In this document: piece after piece, positions 52,921 through 63,908 of the stretch | Numbering within the stretch: position 1 is the first letter of the stretch | Layout: every line of letters begins with the position of its first letter | From: Serratia nevei | GTDB lineage: Bacteria > Pseudomonadota > Gammaproteobacteria > Enterobacterales > Enterobacteriaceae | NCBI RefSeq assembly: GCF_024160145.1 | Contig: NZ_JAMYWQ010000008.1 | Location: 95,387-159,386 of the forward strand | Length of the DNA: 64,000 nucleotides | Reading direction: 5' to 3' | Program-made: the position numbers and the translations under genes | Notes under the pieces: generated by a model | Seen by the model: the letters and a program-made list of their open reading frames with translations, nothing else | What the model was told of the DNA's origin: nothing | The model's database searches: none

Positions 52921-54198
52921 ATGACCACCATTACCGCACTGCGGGTTGAAGACATTCGTTTCCCCACGTCGCAGGGGCTGGACGGATCCGATGCCATGAA
53001 TCCGGACCCCGACTATTCCGCCGCCTACGTGATCCTGGAGACCGATCGCGCGGATCTCAGCGGCCACGGGCTGACGTTCACCATCGGCCGCGGCAACGAG
53101 ATCTGCTGCGCGGCGATCCGCGCGCTGGAACACCAGATCGTCGGCGAGCGGCTGGAGGATATCGCCGCCGACATGGGCGCCTTCTGGCGGCGCTTCACCA
53201 GCGACAGCCAGCTGCGCTGGATCGGGCCGGACAAAGGCGCTATTCACCTGGCGACCGGCGCGGTGGTTAACGCGGTGTGGGATCTGTGGGCCAAATCGGC
53301 CGGCAAACCGGTGTGGCGGCTGGTGGCGGAGATGACGCCGGAGGCGCTGGTGCGCTGCATCGACTTCCGTTACATCACCGACTGCATCACGCCGCAGGAA
53401 GCGCTGGCGCTGCTCAAGCAGCGGGCCGAGGGCAAAGAACGCCGCCTGGAACGGCTGCTGCAGGAAGGGTATCCCTGCTACACCACTTCGGCAGGGTGGT
53501 TGGGTTATCCGGACGACAAGCTGCGCCGCCTGTGCCAGGAAGCGGTCGACGCCGGTTTCTCCTACCTGAAACTGAAGGTCGGGCGCGATCTGGAAGACGA
53601 CATCCGCCGGGTGCGCATCGCCCGCGAGGTGATCGGCCCGGATCGCCGGCTGATGATCGACGCCAACCAGGTGTGGGAGGTGGATGAAGCCATTCCGTGG
53701 GTGAAGCATCTGGCGTTCGCCAACCCCTGGTTTATCGAAGAGCCGACCAGCCCGGACGACGTGGAAGGGCACCGCCGCATCCGCGAAGGGGTGGCGCCGG
53801 TCAAGGTGGCCACCGGTGAGATGTGCCAGAACCGCATCATGTTCAAGCAGTTCATCATGCGCGGCGCGGTAGACGTGGTGCAGATCGACGCCTGCCGCCT
53901 CGGCGGCGTCAACGAAGTGCTGGCGGTGATGCTGATGGCGGCCAAATACCGGCTGCCGGTCTGCCCGCACGCCGGCGGCGTCGGGCTGTGCGAGTACGTG
54001 CAGCACCTGTCGATGATCGACTATCTGTGCATGGCCGGCACCCACGAAGGCCGGGTGATCGAGTATGTCGATCATTTGCATGAACACTTTGTCGATCCCT
54101 GCGTGATCAACGGTGCGGCCTACATGCCGCCGAGCCGTCCCGGCTATTCGATCGAGATGCATCCGTCGTCGATCGAACAGTATCGGTTCCGCGGGTGA
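52921..54198 (+). CDS. fucD: L-fuconate dehydratase (enolase superfamily)
   Basis: A 425-residue mandelate-racemase/enolase-type dehydratase that removes water from L-fuconate. The motifs are the general-base YLKLKVGRD (Lys-x-Lys), metal ligands in MIDANQVWEVDE and FIEEPTSPDD, KVATGEM, and the final CPHAGGVGLCEYVQH histidine. The length is close to the 441-residue Xanthomonas enzyme. It starts 14 nt after the hydrolase gene. The combination with a fuconolactonase and fucose dehydrogenase makes the substrate fairly secure. Confidence 0.9.
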   Translation: MTTITALRVEDIRFPTSQGLDGSDAMNPDPDYSAAYVILETDRADLSGHGLTFTIGRGNEICCAAIRALEHQIVGERLEDIAADMGAFWRRFTSDSQLRWIGPDKGAIHLATGAVVNAVWDLWAKSAGKPVWRLVAEMTPEALVRCIDFRYITDCITPQEALALLKQRAEGKERRLERLLQEGYPCYTTSAGWLGYPDDKLRRLCQEAVDAGFSYLKLKVGRDLEDDIRRVRIAREVIGPDRRLMIDANQVWEVDEAIPWVKHLAFANPWFIEEPTSPDDVEGHRRIREGVAPVKVATGEMCQNRIMFKQFIMRGAVDVVQIDACRLGGVNEVLAVMLMAAKYRLPVCPHAGGVGLCEYVQHLSMIDYLCMAGTHEGRVIEYVDHLHEHFVDPCVINGAAYMPPSRPGYSIEMHPSSIEQYRFRG

Positions 54199-54212
54199 AG
54201 CGGGAGGATCGC

Positions 54213-56186
<1,974 letters not shown>

Positions 56187-56226
56187 CGCCAACATCATCA
56201 TCGCCAGACGATACGAGGGTATCACC

Positions 56227-57456
56227 ATGCTTGCTGAAAAAAGTGCGGCTTCCGCGCAGCCGGGCGTCGCCGTGACCGCCAATCTGCGCTGGGCCTTTAT
56301 CCTGGTCACCAGCCTGTTCTTCATGTGGGGGCTGTCCTATGGCCTGCTGGACGTATTAAACAAACATTTTCAGGAGACGTTGCACGTCACCAAGGCGCAG
56401 TCGGGGCTGCTGCAGGCGGCCTATTTCGGCGCCTATTTCCTGGTGGCGCTGCCCGCCGGGTACTTTATGGATCGCAAGGGCTACAAGGCGGGCATTCTGG
56501 TCGGGCTGTGCCTGTATGCGCTGGGGGCGCTGCTGTTCGTGCCGGCGGCGTCGGCCAACAGCTTCGGCGTGTTCCTGTTCGCGCTGTTCGTTATCGCCAG
56601 CGGTTTGGGCTGCCTGGAAACGGCCGCCAACCCGTACGCCACGGTGCTGGGCGACGCGCAGGGCGCCGAACGGCGGCTCAACCTGGCCCAGTCGTTCAAC
56701 GGCCTCGGGCAGTTTATCGGCCCGTTGATCGGCGGCACGCTGTTCTTCTCCGCCAGCCAGTCCGCCGGCGGCAGCGATCAGAGCGCGGTGAAGATGACCT
56801 ATGTGGCGATCGCCGTGCTGGTGCTGCTGATCGCGCTGTTGTTCAGCCGCACCCGGCTGCCGGCGATCCGCGAAGAGGAAAAACCGGTGCACGGCGTGAT
56901 AGCGCAGGGATTGTGGCAGCATCCGCATTTTGTCGGCGGGGTTATCACGCAGTTCTTCTACGTGGCGGCGCAGGTGGGCGTAGGGGCGTTCTTCATCAAC
57001 TATGCCACCGAACACTGGCGCGAGGTGTCTAACCAGAGCGCTTCTTACCTGCTGTCGATCGCCATGATCTGCTTTATGGTCGGGCGCTTCTTCAGCACCT
57101 GGTTGATGGGGCGAATCAAACCGGCGACGCTGCTGGCGGCCTATGCGCTGATCAACATCGCGCTGTGCGGCGTGGTGATGCTGAGCGTCGACGGCGTGTC
57201 GGTGGTGGCGCTGATCGCGGTATTCTTCTTTATGTCGATCATGTTCCCGACCATTTTCGCCCTGGGGGTGAAAAACCTGGGTAAACACACCAAACGCGCC
57301 AGCTCCTTTATGATCATGGCGATCGTCGGTGGCGCCATCATGCCGTACTTCATGGGGGCGCTGGCCGACCGTTACAGCACCGCGCTCTCTTATCTGCTGC
57401 CGCTGCTGTGCTTCGCGGTGGTGCTGGTTTACGGCCTGCGGCAGCGCCGCGCCTGA
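56227..57456 (+). CDS. fucP: L-fucose:H+ symporter (FucP-type MFS)
   Basis: A 409-residue major-facilitator transporter of the fucose/galactose/glucose:H+ symporter group. The N-terminal FFMWGLSYGLLDVLNKHFQE, the QSGLLQAAYFGAYFLVALPAG stretch and ETAANPYATVLG are typical. It is the last gene of the fucose operon, 40 nt after the mutarotase gene, and supplies the substrate. It converges with the MFS gene at 57458 with no terminator visible between them. Confidence 0.9.
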   Translation: MLAEKSAASAQPGVAVTANLRWAFILVTSLFFMWGLSYGLLDVLNKHFQETLHVTKAQSGLLQAAYFGAYFLVALPAGYFMDRKGYKAGILVGLCLYALGALLFVPAASANSFGVFLFALFVIASGLGCLETAANPYATVLGDAQGAERRLNLAQSFNGLGQFIGPLIGGTLFFSASQSAGGSDQSAVKMTYVAIAVLVLLIALLFSRTRLPAIREEEKPVHGVIAQGLWQHPHFVGGVITQFFYVAAQVGVGAFFINYATEHWREVSNQSASYLLSIAMICFMVGRFFSTWLMGRIKPATLLAAYALINIALCGVVMLSVDGVSVVALIAVFFFMSIMFPTIFALGVKNLGKHTKRASSFMIMAIVGGAIMPYFMGALADRYSTALSYLLPLLCFAVVLVYGLRQRRA

Positions 57457-57457
57457 T

Positions 57458-58660
57458 TCAACCCGGCGGCGAATCGGCCTTCGCCGCCGTTGTCAGCGCC
57501 TGCGGGCGGGTTCGCATCAGGATCGCCAACGCCAGCAGCAGCACGATGCCGGACAGCACGCCGTTTATCGTCAGGCCCCCGGCGTCCACCGCCAGCCCGC
57601 CCGCCAGTGAACCGCAGGAAATCGCCAGGTTAAACAGCGTGATATACAACGAAGAGGCGACCTCGACCGCGTCGGGAGCCGCCTTGAGCATCCACGCCAT
57701 CAGCGAAACGGAAACGCCGCCGTAGGCGATGCCCCACAGCAGCAGGAAGGCGGCGCCGCTCAGCGGCGCGTGGCCCAGCAGCGGCAGCAGCAGGACGGCG
57801 AGCGCCAGCCCGAAGGCGATCAGCGCCAGGGTGCGGCGCAGCCGTTTGGCGGCGGCCTGGCCGGCGATGAAATTCCCGGCGATACCGGCGACGCCGTAGG
57901 CGAACAGCAGCGGCCCCACCCAGCGGCCTTCGATGCCGGCGACCGTCTGCAGCAGCGGGCGGACAAAGGTGTAAGCCATAAAGTGGCCGGCGACCAGCAG
58001 AAACGTCAGCAGCAGCCCGAGGAGCAGCCGGCGATTCGCGCGCTGCGCGGTGAACAAGCGCCAGCTCACCGCCTGCGTGACCGGCAGCGGCGGCAGCACC
58101 CACAGCAGCAGGAGCAGGGTCAGCGCCGCCAGGACGGCGACGGCCAAAAACGCCATGCGCCAGCCCAGCGTTTCGCCGAGGAGCACCCCGAGCGGCACGC
58201 CGAATACCGAGGCCGCCGCCACGCCGCCGAAGATGACGGACAACGCCAATCCGACGGAGGCCGGCGGTACCAGACGTTCCGCCAACCCACCCGCGATGGC
58301 CCAGATGCCGCCGATGCAAAAGCCCAGCAGGATGCGCGCAGCGAACAGCAGCGCCAGGGAGGTGGCGGCGGCGGCCAGCAGGTTGGCGGCGATCAGCAGC
58401 AGCAGGAAGGCGATCAGCAGGCTGCGGCGATCCGTGCGCCGGGCGCCCAGCACCACCAGCGGGGCGAACAGCGCGGCAAACAGGGCAGGCAGGGAAATCA
58501 GCAGCCCGGCACGGCCTATCGATGCGTTCAGGGTGCTGACGATCGGAGTCAGCAGCCCGACGGGCAGCATTTCTGCGGTGACGACGGTGAAGGTGGCCAG
58601 GCCGATGGCGAAGGTCGCCAGCCAGGGTTTTGCGCCGCCGCCGGCGTGTAAGGCGCTCAT
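57458..58660 (-). CDS. MFS transporter, sugar-efflux/AraJ-like
   Basis: A 400-residue drug:H+ antiporter-1-type MFS protein with about twelve helices. The N-terminal VVTAEMLPVGLLTPI and the LLISLPALFAALFAPLVVLG helices are characteristic of the AraJ/YdeA group, which exports sugars or drugs. It is divergent from a LysR gene that probably controls it. The substrate is unknown. Confidence 0.84.
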   Translation of the reverse strand: MSALHAGGGAKPWLATFAIGLATFTVVTAEMLPVGLLTPIVSTLNASIGRAGLLISLPALFAALFAPLVVLGARRTDRRSLLIAFLLLLIAANLLAAAATSLALLFAARILLGFCIGGIWAIAGGLAERLVPPASVGLALSVIFGGVAAASVFGVPLGVLLGETLGWRMAFLAVAVLAALTLLLLLWVLPPLPVTQAVSWRLFTAQRANRRLLLGLLLTFLLVAGHFMAYTFVRPLLQTVAGIEGRWVGPLLFAYGVAGIAGNFIAGQAAAKRLRRTLALIAFGLALAVLLLPLLGHAPLSGAAFLLLWGIAYGGVSVSLMAWMLKAAPDAVEVASSLYITLFNLAISCGSLAGGLAVDAGGLTINGVLSGIVLLLALAILMRTRPQALTTAAKADSPPG

Positions 58661-58750
58661 AATGACTCTCCCAACAGATGAAGAACCTCAGTGTATCCGC
58701 GCCAAAATGGCTGATAAACTGGCCTGAATGCGCAATATTGGGGACAAATC

Positions 58751-59680
58751 GTGGCCAATTTACCGGCTATGCCGCTGGATAACCTGACCGACCTGCTGGT
58801 GTTCATTCGCGTCGCCGACGCCTGCAGCTTCACGCTGGCGGCCGAGAGGCTGGGCATCTCCCGATCGGCGGCGGGCAAATGCGTGAACCGGTTGGAGGAG
58901 CGATTGGCCACCCGGCTGCTGCAGCGCACCACGCGCAGCGTCAGCCTGACCGAAGACGGCTCGGTGTTTTACGAGTATGCACAGCGCATCCTGTCGCAGG
59001 CCGAAGAGGCGGAAACGGCGCTCAATACGCGGCGGCAAACCCCGCGCGGGCGGCTGCGGTTGGATCTGCCGGTTTCGTTGGGGCGATTGCATATCCTGCC
59101 GATTCTACGGGAGTTTTTGGCGCAGTGGCCGGAGGTGGACGCCGACGTCAGCTTCTCCGATGAGTACAGCGATCTGGTGCGCGACGGCATCGACGTGGCT
59201 GTCCGCGTCGGCGGCAGCGACGACAGCCGGCTGGTGCGGCGGGTGCTTGCGCCACATCGCCTGATCACCTGCGCGGCACCGGATTATCTGGCGCGGCACG
59301 GTACGCCGGCAAAACCGGAGGCGCTGGGCGAGCACGAGACGCTGGTCTTCAGCCATCAGGGGCTGCCGGCGCCCTGGCGCTATTTGGTCAACGGCCAACT
59401 GCACGAACAGCCGGTGCGCGGTCGGATGCGTTTCAACAACGTCGAGGCCCTGCGGGATGCGGCCGTCGCCGGAGCAGGCCTGTGCCAGGTAGGGGCGTTT
59501 CTGGTCGGCGAGCAGATTGCGGCCGGCACGCTGGTGCCGGTGCTGGAGCGCTATTGTCGCCCGGGGCCGCCGATCTGCGCCGTCTATCCCAGCCGGCGCC
59601 ATCTCTCCCCCAAGGTGAAACTGTTCCTGGCGGCGATCGAACGGCGCTGGCAGGGCAAGGCGATTTGGGAAGTCGATTAG
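58751..59680 (+). CDS. LysR-family regulator
   Basis: A 309-residue LysR protein with the helix-turn-helix at residues about 12-70 (LLVFIRVADACSFTLAAERLGISRSAAGKCVNRLEERL). The effector domain includes VSFSDEYSDLVRDGIDVAVRVG. It is of the CrgA-like subgroup. The start is GTG with GGGGAC upstream; an ATG six codons later is possible. It is divergent from the MFS efflux gene, with 90 bp between, and is likely its activator. Confidence 0.86.
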   Translation: MANLPAMPLDNLTDLLVFIRVADACSFTLAAERLGISRSAAGKCVNRLEERLATRLLQRTTRSVSLTEDGSVFYEYAQRILSQAEEAETALNTRRQTPRGRLRLDLPVSLGRLHILPILREFLAQWPEVDADVSFSDEYSDLVRDGIDVAVRVGGSDDSRLVRRVLAPHRLITCAAPDYLARHGTPAKPEALGEHETLVFSHQGLPAPWRYLVNGQLHEQPVRGRMRFNNVEALRDAAVAGAGLCQVGAFLVGEQIAAGTLVPVLERYCRPGPPICAVYPSRRHLSPKVKLFLAAIERRWQGKAIWEVD

Positions 59681-59688
59681 CGAACGTG

Positions 59689-60774
59689 TTACTCCTGCGG
59701 CTGCAGCAGGGCGGGCTGGACGTTTTGCGCCAGCTGGATATTGTTGCGGCCGCTGTGCTTCGCCAGATAGAGCGCGGCGTCGGCCGCGCCGATCGCTGAT
59801 TCGACGTCCAGCTTTTCCAACGCCGAGATGCCGGCGCTGAGCGTCAGCGTGCCGCTGTGCTGCGGGCTGGCGCCGTGCGGGATGTTCAGTTCCGCCACCC
59901 GTTGGCGCACCCGCTCGGCCAGCTGCGCCGCGTAGCCTTCGTGCACGTTGGTCAGCAGCACCAAAAACTCTTCCCCGCCGTAGCGCACCACGATGTCGCG
60001 CGAACGCACCGCGTCGCGGATAGCGACCGCCACCTGCACCAGCGCCCGATCGCCCATCGCGTGGCCGTAGCTGTCGTTGTAGATCTTGAAGTGGTCGATA
60101 TCCAGCAGCAGCACGTAGTGGCGGCCGGTTTGCGGCTCCAGCAGCAGGTTGATCTTATTCTCCAGCCCGCGGCGGTTATAAAGGCCGGTCAGGGGATCGA
60201 GCATGCTCAAATTATTGAATTTGTCCCGCTCGTTATACAGATTGGCCACCAGCGCGTGAGTAAAGATTTCACTGCGTTTCAACATCAGGTGATGGATGGA
60301 GAAAGCGATAATAGGCAATAGCGTGGTGAATAATATCCGCAGGGTATTATGCATGCCGTCCAAAGCCAGGATCACCATTGCGGAAGGCACGGCGTGTAAA
60401 CAAAAGGCGGTAAAGTTATCCGTCAGGGAAATAGCGCTGATAAAAAAGATGCTGAACAAACTAATTAATAAAAAATCTTGGTTGTTCGGCAGGCAATATT
60501 GACTTTTAACGTAAATATGTGCGGCCCACAGCAGGCCGAGCACGCTGGCGAACAGGTTGAGTTTGCATAAGTATTTCCGCGGCGTTTGCAGGGAGAATAG
60601 CGCCGCTGCCAGACAAAATAGCGGTATACATAATAAAGGTAGGGTAAAGGAGGGCGTATCCCTAAAAGGGAACAATAACGTAAATACGGAAGAGGCGGCA
60701 TTCATCACCAAAAAAAGAAATAATGCCAGGCGCTGCTTGCTGTTCAGTAATTCCTGATAAGAACGGGCGTTCAT
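59689..60774 (-). CDS. Membrane-bound diguanylate cyclase (GGDEF)
   Basis: A 361-residue protein with about six N-terminal membrane segments (residues about 15-190) and a C-terminal GGDEF domain (about 205-350). The domain is intact, with LDPLTGLYNRRGLE, the catalytic RYGGEEFLVLL and the DIDHFKIYNDSYGHAMGD metal-binding stretch, so it should make cyclic-di-GMP. No obvious RxxD inhibition site is seen. I start it at the ATG at 60774 (MNARSYQ); the upstream extension lacks a ribosome site. Its sensor domain is unclassified by eye. Confidence 0.88.
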   Translation of the reverse strand: MNARSYQELLNSKQRLALFLFLVMNAASSVFTLLFPFRDTPSFTLPLLCIPLFCLAAALFSLQTPRKYLCKLNLFASVLGLLWAAHIYVKSQYCLPNNQDFLLISLFSIFFISAISLTDNFTAFCLHAVPSAMVILALDGMHNTLRILFTTLLPIIAFSIHHLMLKRSEIFTHALVANLYNERDKFNNLSMLDPLTGLYNRRGLENKINLLLEPQTGRHYVLLLDIDHFKIYNDSYGHAMGDRALVQVAVAIRDAVRSRDIVVRYGGEEFLVLLTNVHEGYAAQLAERVRQRVAELNIPHGASPQHSGTLTLSAGISALEKLDVESAIGAADAALYLAKHSGRNNIQLAQNVQPALLQPQE

Positions 60775-61035
60775 ACGGAGGTCACTCTTTGCAAAGTCGT
60801 TCTGTCGAATAATTAAGGTTGAGAAGCATTCCCTCGGCGCGAAATATCCACGGAAGTTGCATGGTTGATGGTTGTGATTATTATCATGCAAACAGGACTA
60901 GGAATTTTCTTATGTCAAATTATCATTTTTTCATGCTGGTGTCATCTGGGTTTGATTGCCGTAGCGAAAATGATGCGGCAGCCAAAAAAGTGTTATATGA
61001 TATTGGTTATCATTATCACTTGTGGGAGGGGTGTC

Positions 61036-61320
61036 ATGCTCACCGCCATGATTGCCGCATGCGGGCTGTGGGGCGTCAGTTGGTGCCTCGGCGATCGCCT
61101 GGCCAGCGCCTGGGGCGTTTTGCTGCCGTGCGCGCTGATGCCGCTGCTGGCCTTGATCGATCTGAATATGATGCAGCTGCGCACCCTGATTGTGATAGCG
61201 ATGCTGGCGACGCTGGTGATGCTGTTCAACAGCCGGCTGCGCCACTATCTGCTGCTGCCTTCCTGCATGGCGCTGGCGGGCGGCCTGGCGGCAATCAGCC
61301 TCAACTTCAGCTTCGCGTAA
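61036..61320 (+). CDS. Small membrane protein, probable DUF1435 (YjjZ-like)
   Basis: A 94-residue protein with three or so membrane segments. The ATG at 61036 follows GGGAGGGGTGTC, which decides the start over longer upstream frames. SAWGVLLPCALMP and NSRLRHYLLLPSCMALAGG resemble DUF1435 proteins such as YjjZ, which in E. coli also lies near the leuQPV tRNA genes, as this gene does. The function is not known. Confidence 0.62.
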   Translation: MLTAMIAACGLWGVSWCLGDRLASAWGVLLPCALMPLLALIDLNMMQLRTLIVIAMLATLVMLFNSRLRHYLLLPSCMALAGGLAAISLNFSFA

Positions 61321-61408
61321 ACGCCGGAAACGGCAAAACCACGCTTAGGCGTGTTTATCATCAATGCGTTGGGATTTTTTCGAGGGAACTGCCGGAGAGA
61401 TCATCAAT

Positions 61409-61495
61409 TGGTGCGAAGAGAGGGACTTGAACCCTCACGTCCGTAAGGACACTAACACCTGAAGCTAGCGCGTCTACCAATTCCGCCACCTTCGC
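61409..61495 (-). tRNA. tRNA-Leu(CAG), copy 3 of transcription order
   Basis: An 87-nt gene with encoded CCA, the D-loop AATTGGTAGACGCG, the anticodon in TTCAGGT, the long class II variable arm GTGTCCTTACGGACGT and the T-loop GGTTCAAGTCC. The anticodon CAG reads the leucine codon CUG. It is the most distal of three tandem copies. Confidence 0.97.
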
Positions 61496-61537
61496 ACAGT
61501 CGATGTTGTTGCTTTGATTTATATTACGTCGCCAGCT

Positions 61538-61624
61538 TGGTGCGAAGAGAGGGACTTGAACCCTCACGTCCGTAAGAACACTAACACCTGAAGCTAGCGC
61601 GTCTACCAATTCCGCCACCTTCGC
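61538..61624 (-). tRNA. tRNA-Leu(CAG), copy 2
   Basis: Identical to its neighbours except for one base in the variable arm (GTGTTCTTACGGACGT in place of GTGTCCTTACGGACGT), which turns a C-G pair into U-G and keeps the stem. The gene is 87 nt with encoded CCA. Confidence 0.97.
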
Positions 61625-61660
61625 ATCGATGCTGAGTGCAATATAAATCATGTGGTTATT

Positions 61661-61747
61661 TGGTGCGAAGAGAGGGACTTGAACCCTCACGTCCGTAAGG
61701 ACACTAACACCTGAAGCTAGCGCGTCTACCAATTCCGCCACCTTCGC
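61661..61747 (-). tRNA. tRNA-Leu(CAG), copy 1 (promoter-proximal)
   Basis: An 87-nt leucine tRNA with CAG anticodon and encoded CCA, identical in sequence to the copy at 61409. It is nearest to the promoter at 61789-61816; the three genes are spaced 36-42 nt apart and form one precursor. Confidence 0.97.
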
Positions 61748-61788
61748 GTACCAGAAACATTACCGGAGTAACGTTACCACGGAGGCGA

Positions 61789-61816
61789 ATTCTAGAGATT
61801 TTGGCGGGCACGTCAA
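61789..61816 (-). promoter_or_regulatory. Promoter of the tRNA-Leu cluster
   Basis: On the minus strand TTGACG (61811-61816) and TAGAAT (61789-61794) are 16 bp apart. They are followed by a GC-rich discriminator (TCGCCTCCG), typical of stable-RNA promoters under stringent control. Confidence 0.75.
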
Positions 61817-61819
61817 CAG

Positions 61820-62764
61820 TTATTTCCCCGCTTTGCGGGCGTTTGCTGGAAAAACAGCCATATCGCCGCTTTTCTGCTGGTCAAACAGCCAAATCAGCCA
61901 ATCAATCAACACCCTGACCCGTGGCGCCAGGAAACGGCCGGGTGGATACATGATGTAAATCGGCATCGGCGGGGGCGGCGTTTCCGCCAACACTTCCACC
62001 AGTTCGCCCCGTTCCAGCCAGGGAGCAAGCGAATAGCGCGCCGCCTGAATCAATCCCATGCCGGCACGCGCGCCGGCGATGTAGGCGTCGGCGCCGCTGA
62101 CGCTCAGCCGGGCGGAGAGTTCGCGCTGTTCCACCTTGCCGCCGCGGCAGAATTCCAGCGGGTAATCACGGTTGCTGGCCAGGGAAAAATAACCCACTGC
62201 GCGGTGCGGCGCCAGGCTATCGATGTCCAGCGGCGTGCCGCAGGCCTGCAGGTAAGCGGGAGAAGCGCAGGTGATCTGCGGCAGCTGGGCGATGCGCCGC
62301 GCCACCAGGCTGTCGTCTTCGGTTTCCCAGGCGCGCAGCACGCAGTCTACGCCTTCGCGCAACAGATCGACGTGGGTGTCATTGGCGCCCAGCGCCAGCG
62401 TGATGTCGGGATAGCGCCGGTAAAAGTCGCCCAGCGCCGGAATGACGATCTCGCGCGCCAGCGAATGGGGCATATCGATGCGCACCTTGCCGGACGGCTG
62501 CAGCTTATGGCGGCTGAACAGCGTGTCCGCTTCCTCCAGCGCCCCCAGCAGCTGCACGCAGCGTTGGTAGTAAAGGCTGCCTTCGCTGGTCACCTGCACC
62601 TGGCGGGTGGTGCGGATCAGCAGGCGCACGCCCAGCCGCTGCTCCAGCCGTTTCAGCGCGTTGCTGACCGTGGCGCGCGGCAGCTGCAGGCGCTCGGCCG
62701 CCCGGCTGAAGCTGCCCAGTTCGACGATGCGGGTAAAAATGCGCATGGCTTGAACCTGATCCAT
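61820..62764 (-). CDS. LysR-family regulator
   Basis: A 314-residue LysR-type protein with helix-turn-helix (about 5-62, IFTRIVELGSFSRAAERLQLPRATVSNALKRLEQRLG) and an effector domain. I start it at MDQVQAMRI, the usual LysR N-terminus. It is divergent from the aldo/keto reductase gene with a 118-bp gap and probably controls it, a common pairing in enterobacteria. Confidence 0.88.
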   Translation of the reverse strand: MDQVQAMRIFTRIVELGSFSRAAERLQLPRATVSNALKRLEQRLGVRLLIRTTRQVQVTSEGSLYYQRCVQLLGALEEADTLFSRHKLQPSGKVRIDMPHSLAREIVIPALGDFYRRYPDITLALGANDTHVDLLREGVDCVLRAWETEDDSLVARRIAQLPQITCASPAYLQACGTPLDIDSLAPHRAVGYFSLASNRDYPLEFCRGGKVEQRELSARLSVSGADAYIAGARAGMGLIQAARYSLAPWLERGELVEVLAETPPPPMPIYIMYPPGRFLAPRVRVLIDWLIWLFDQQKSGDMAVFPANARKAGK

Positions 62765-62882
62765 GTCCACTCCGGATTGTTGGTGATTTTTGAACAGTGG
62801 TGTGCGATCTGCATTATTTATCTTTGTAGCGTAAACAACCAGACTTTGCTGCGTTATCCGTTCATCGCATGAGGGCAGCACA

Positions 62883-63875
62883 ATGCAACAACGTAAACTG
62901 GGTACCCACGGTCCCGTCGTCTCCGCCCTGGGGCTGGGATGCATGGGCATGAGCGACTTTTACTCCACCGGCGCCGATCGGCAGGAGGCCATCGCTACGC
63001 TGCATCGGGCGCTGGAGCTGGGCGTCACGCTGCTCGACACCGCCGATATGTATGGCCCGCACACCAACGAAGAGTTGGTGGGGGAAGCTATCAAGGGTAA
63101 ACGGCAACAGGTGTTCCTGGCCACCAAGTTCGGCATCCTGCGCGATCCGGCAGATCCTTCGGCGCGCGGCGTCAGCAGCCGGCCCGAGTATATCCGGCGC
63201 TCGGTGGAGGGCAGCCTGCGGCGCTTGGGCGTGGAGGAGATCGATCTTTATTATCAGCATCGGGTCGATCCGCAGGTGCCGATCGAAGACGTCGTGGGCA
63301 CGATGGCGGATCTGATCCGCGAAGGCAAGATCCGCCATATCGGCCTGAGCGAGGCGTCGGTCGCCACGCTGGAGCGGGCGCACAAGGTGCATCCGATCAC
63401 GGCGCTGCAGACCGAGTATTCGCTGTGGACGCGCGATGCCGAGCAGGGCGTGCTGGCGGCCTGTGAGCGCCTGGGCATCGGCTTTGTGCCTTACAGCCCG
63501 TTAGGGCGCGGTTTCCTTACCGGCGCTATCCGGCGGCCGGAGGATCTGGCCGAGGACGATTTCCGCCGCGGCAACCCGCGCTTCCAGGGCGAAAACTTCG
63601 CCCGCAACCTGGCGCTGGTGGAGAAGGTGGGTGAGCTGGCGGCGCAGAAGGGCGTCAAGCCTTCACAGCTGGCGCTGGCCTGGGTGTTGGCGCAGGGCGA
63701 GCACATCGTGCCGATCCCCGGCACCAAACGCCGTCGCTATCTGGAAGAGAACGTCGCGGCGGCGGAGATAACGCTGAGCGCGGCCGAACTGGCGGCGATC
63801 GAAGCGGTGTTTCCGCTGAGTGCGGCGGCCGGCGATCGCTACGGCGCCGAGTCGATGGCCTATATCAACGGCTAA
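62883..63875 (+). CDS. Aldo/keto reductase
   Basis: A 330-residue NADPH-dependent reductase of the AKR superfamily. It shows [11 protein letters not shown], the catalytic Asp and Tyr in [19 protein letters not shown], the Lys in VFLATKFGI, the His in [17 protein letters not shown], and the cofactor-binding [14 protein letters not shown] near the C-terminus. It reduces aldehydes or ketones, often detoxifying reactive carbonyls; the substrate is unknown. The start ATG is at 62883, divergent from the LysR gene. Confidence 0.9.
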   Translation: MQQRKLGTHGPVVSALGLGCMGMSDFYSTGADRQEAIATLHRALELGVTLLDTADMYGPHTNEELVGEAIKGKRQQVFLATKFGILRDPADPSARGVSSRPEYIRRSVEGSLRRLGVEEIDLYYQHRVDPQVPIEDVVGTMADLIREGKIRHIGLSEASVATLERAHKVHPITALQTEYSLWTRDAEQGVLAACERLGIGFVPYSPLGRGFLTGAIRRPEDLAEDDFRRGNPRFQGENFARNLALVEKVGELAAQKGVKPSQLALAWVLAQGEHIVPIPGTKRRRYLEENVAAAEITLSAAELAAIEAVFPLSAAAGDRYGAESMAYING

Positions 63876-63879
63876 AAAA

Positions 63880-63908
63880 AAGGTTCATCGCGTCTTAGCG
63901 TGAACCAA
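63880..63908 (-). terminator. Leftward terminator at the right edge
   Basis: On the minus strand GGTTCACGC and GCGATGAACC form a stem, followed by eight T residues. The + strand lacks a T run after the hairpin, so it should stop transcription coming from the right, beyond the window. Confidence 0.6.
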
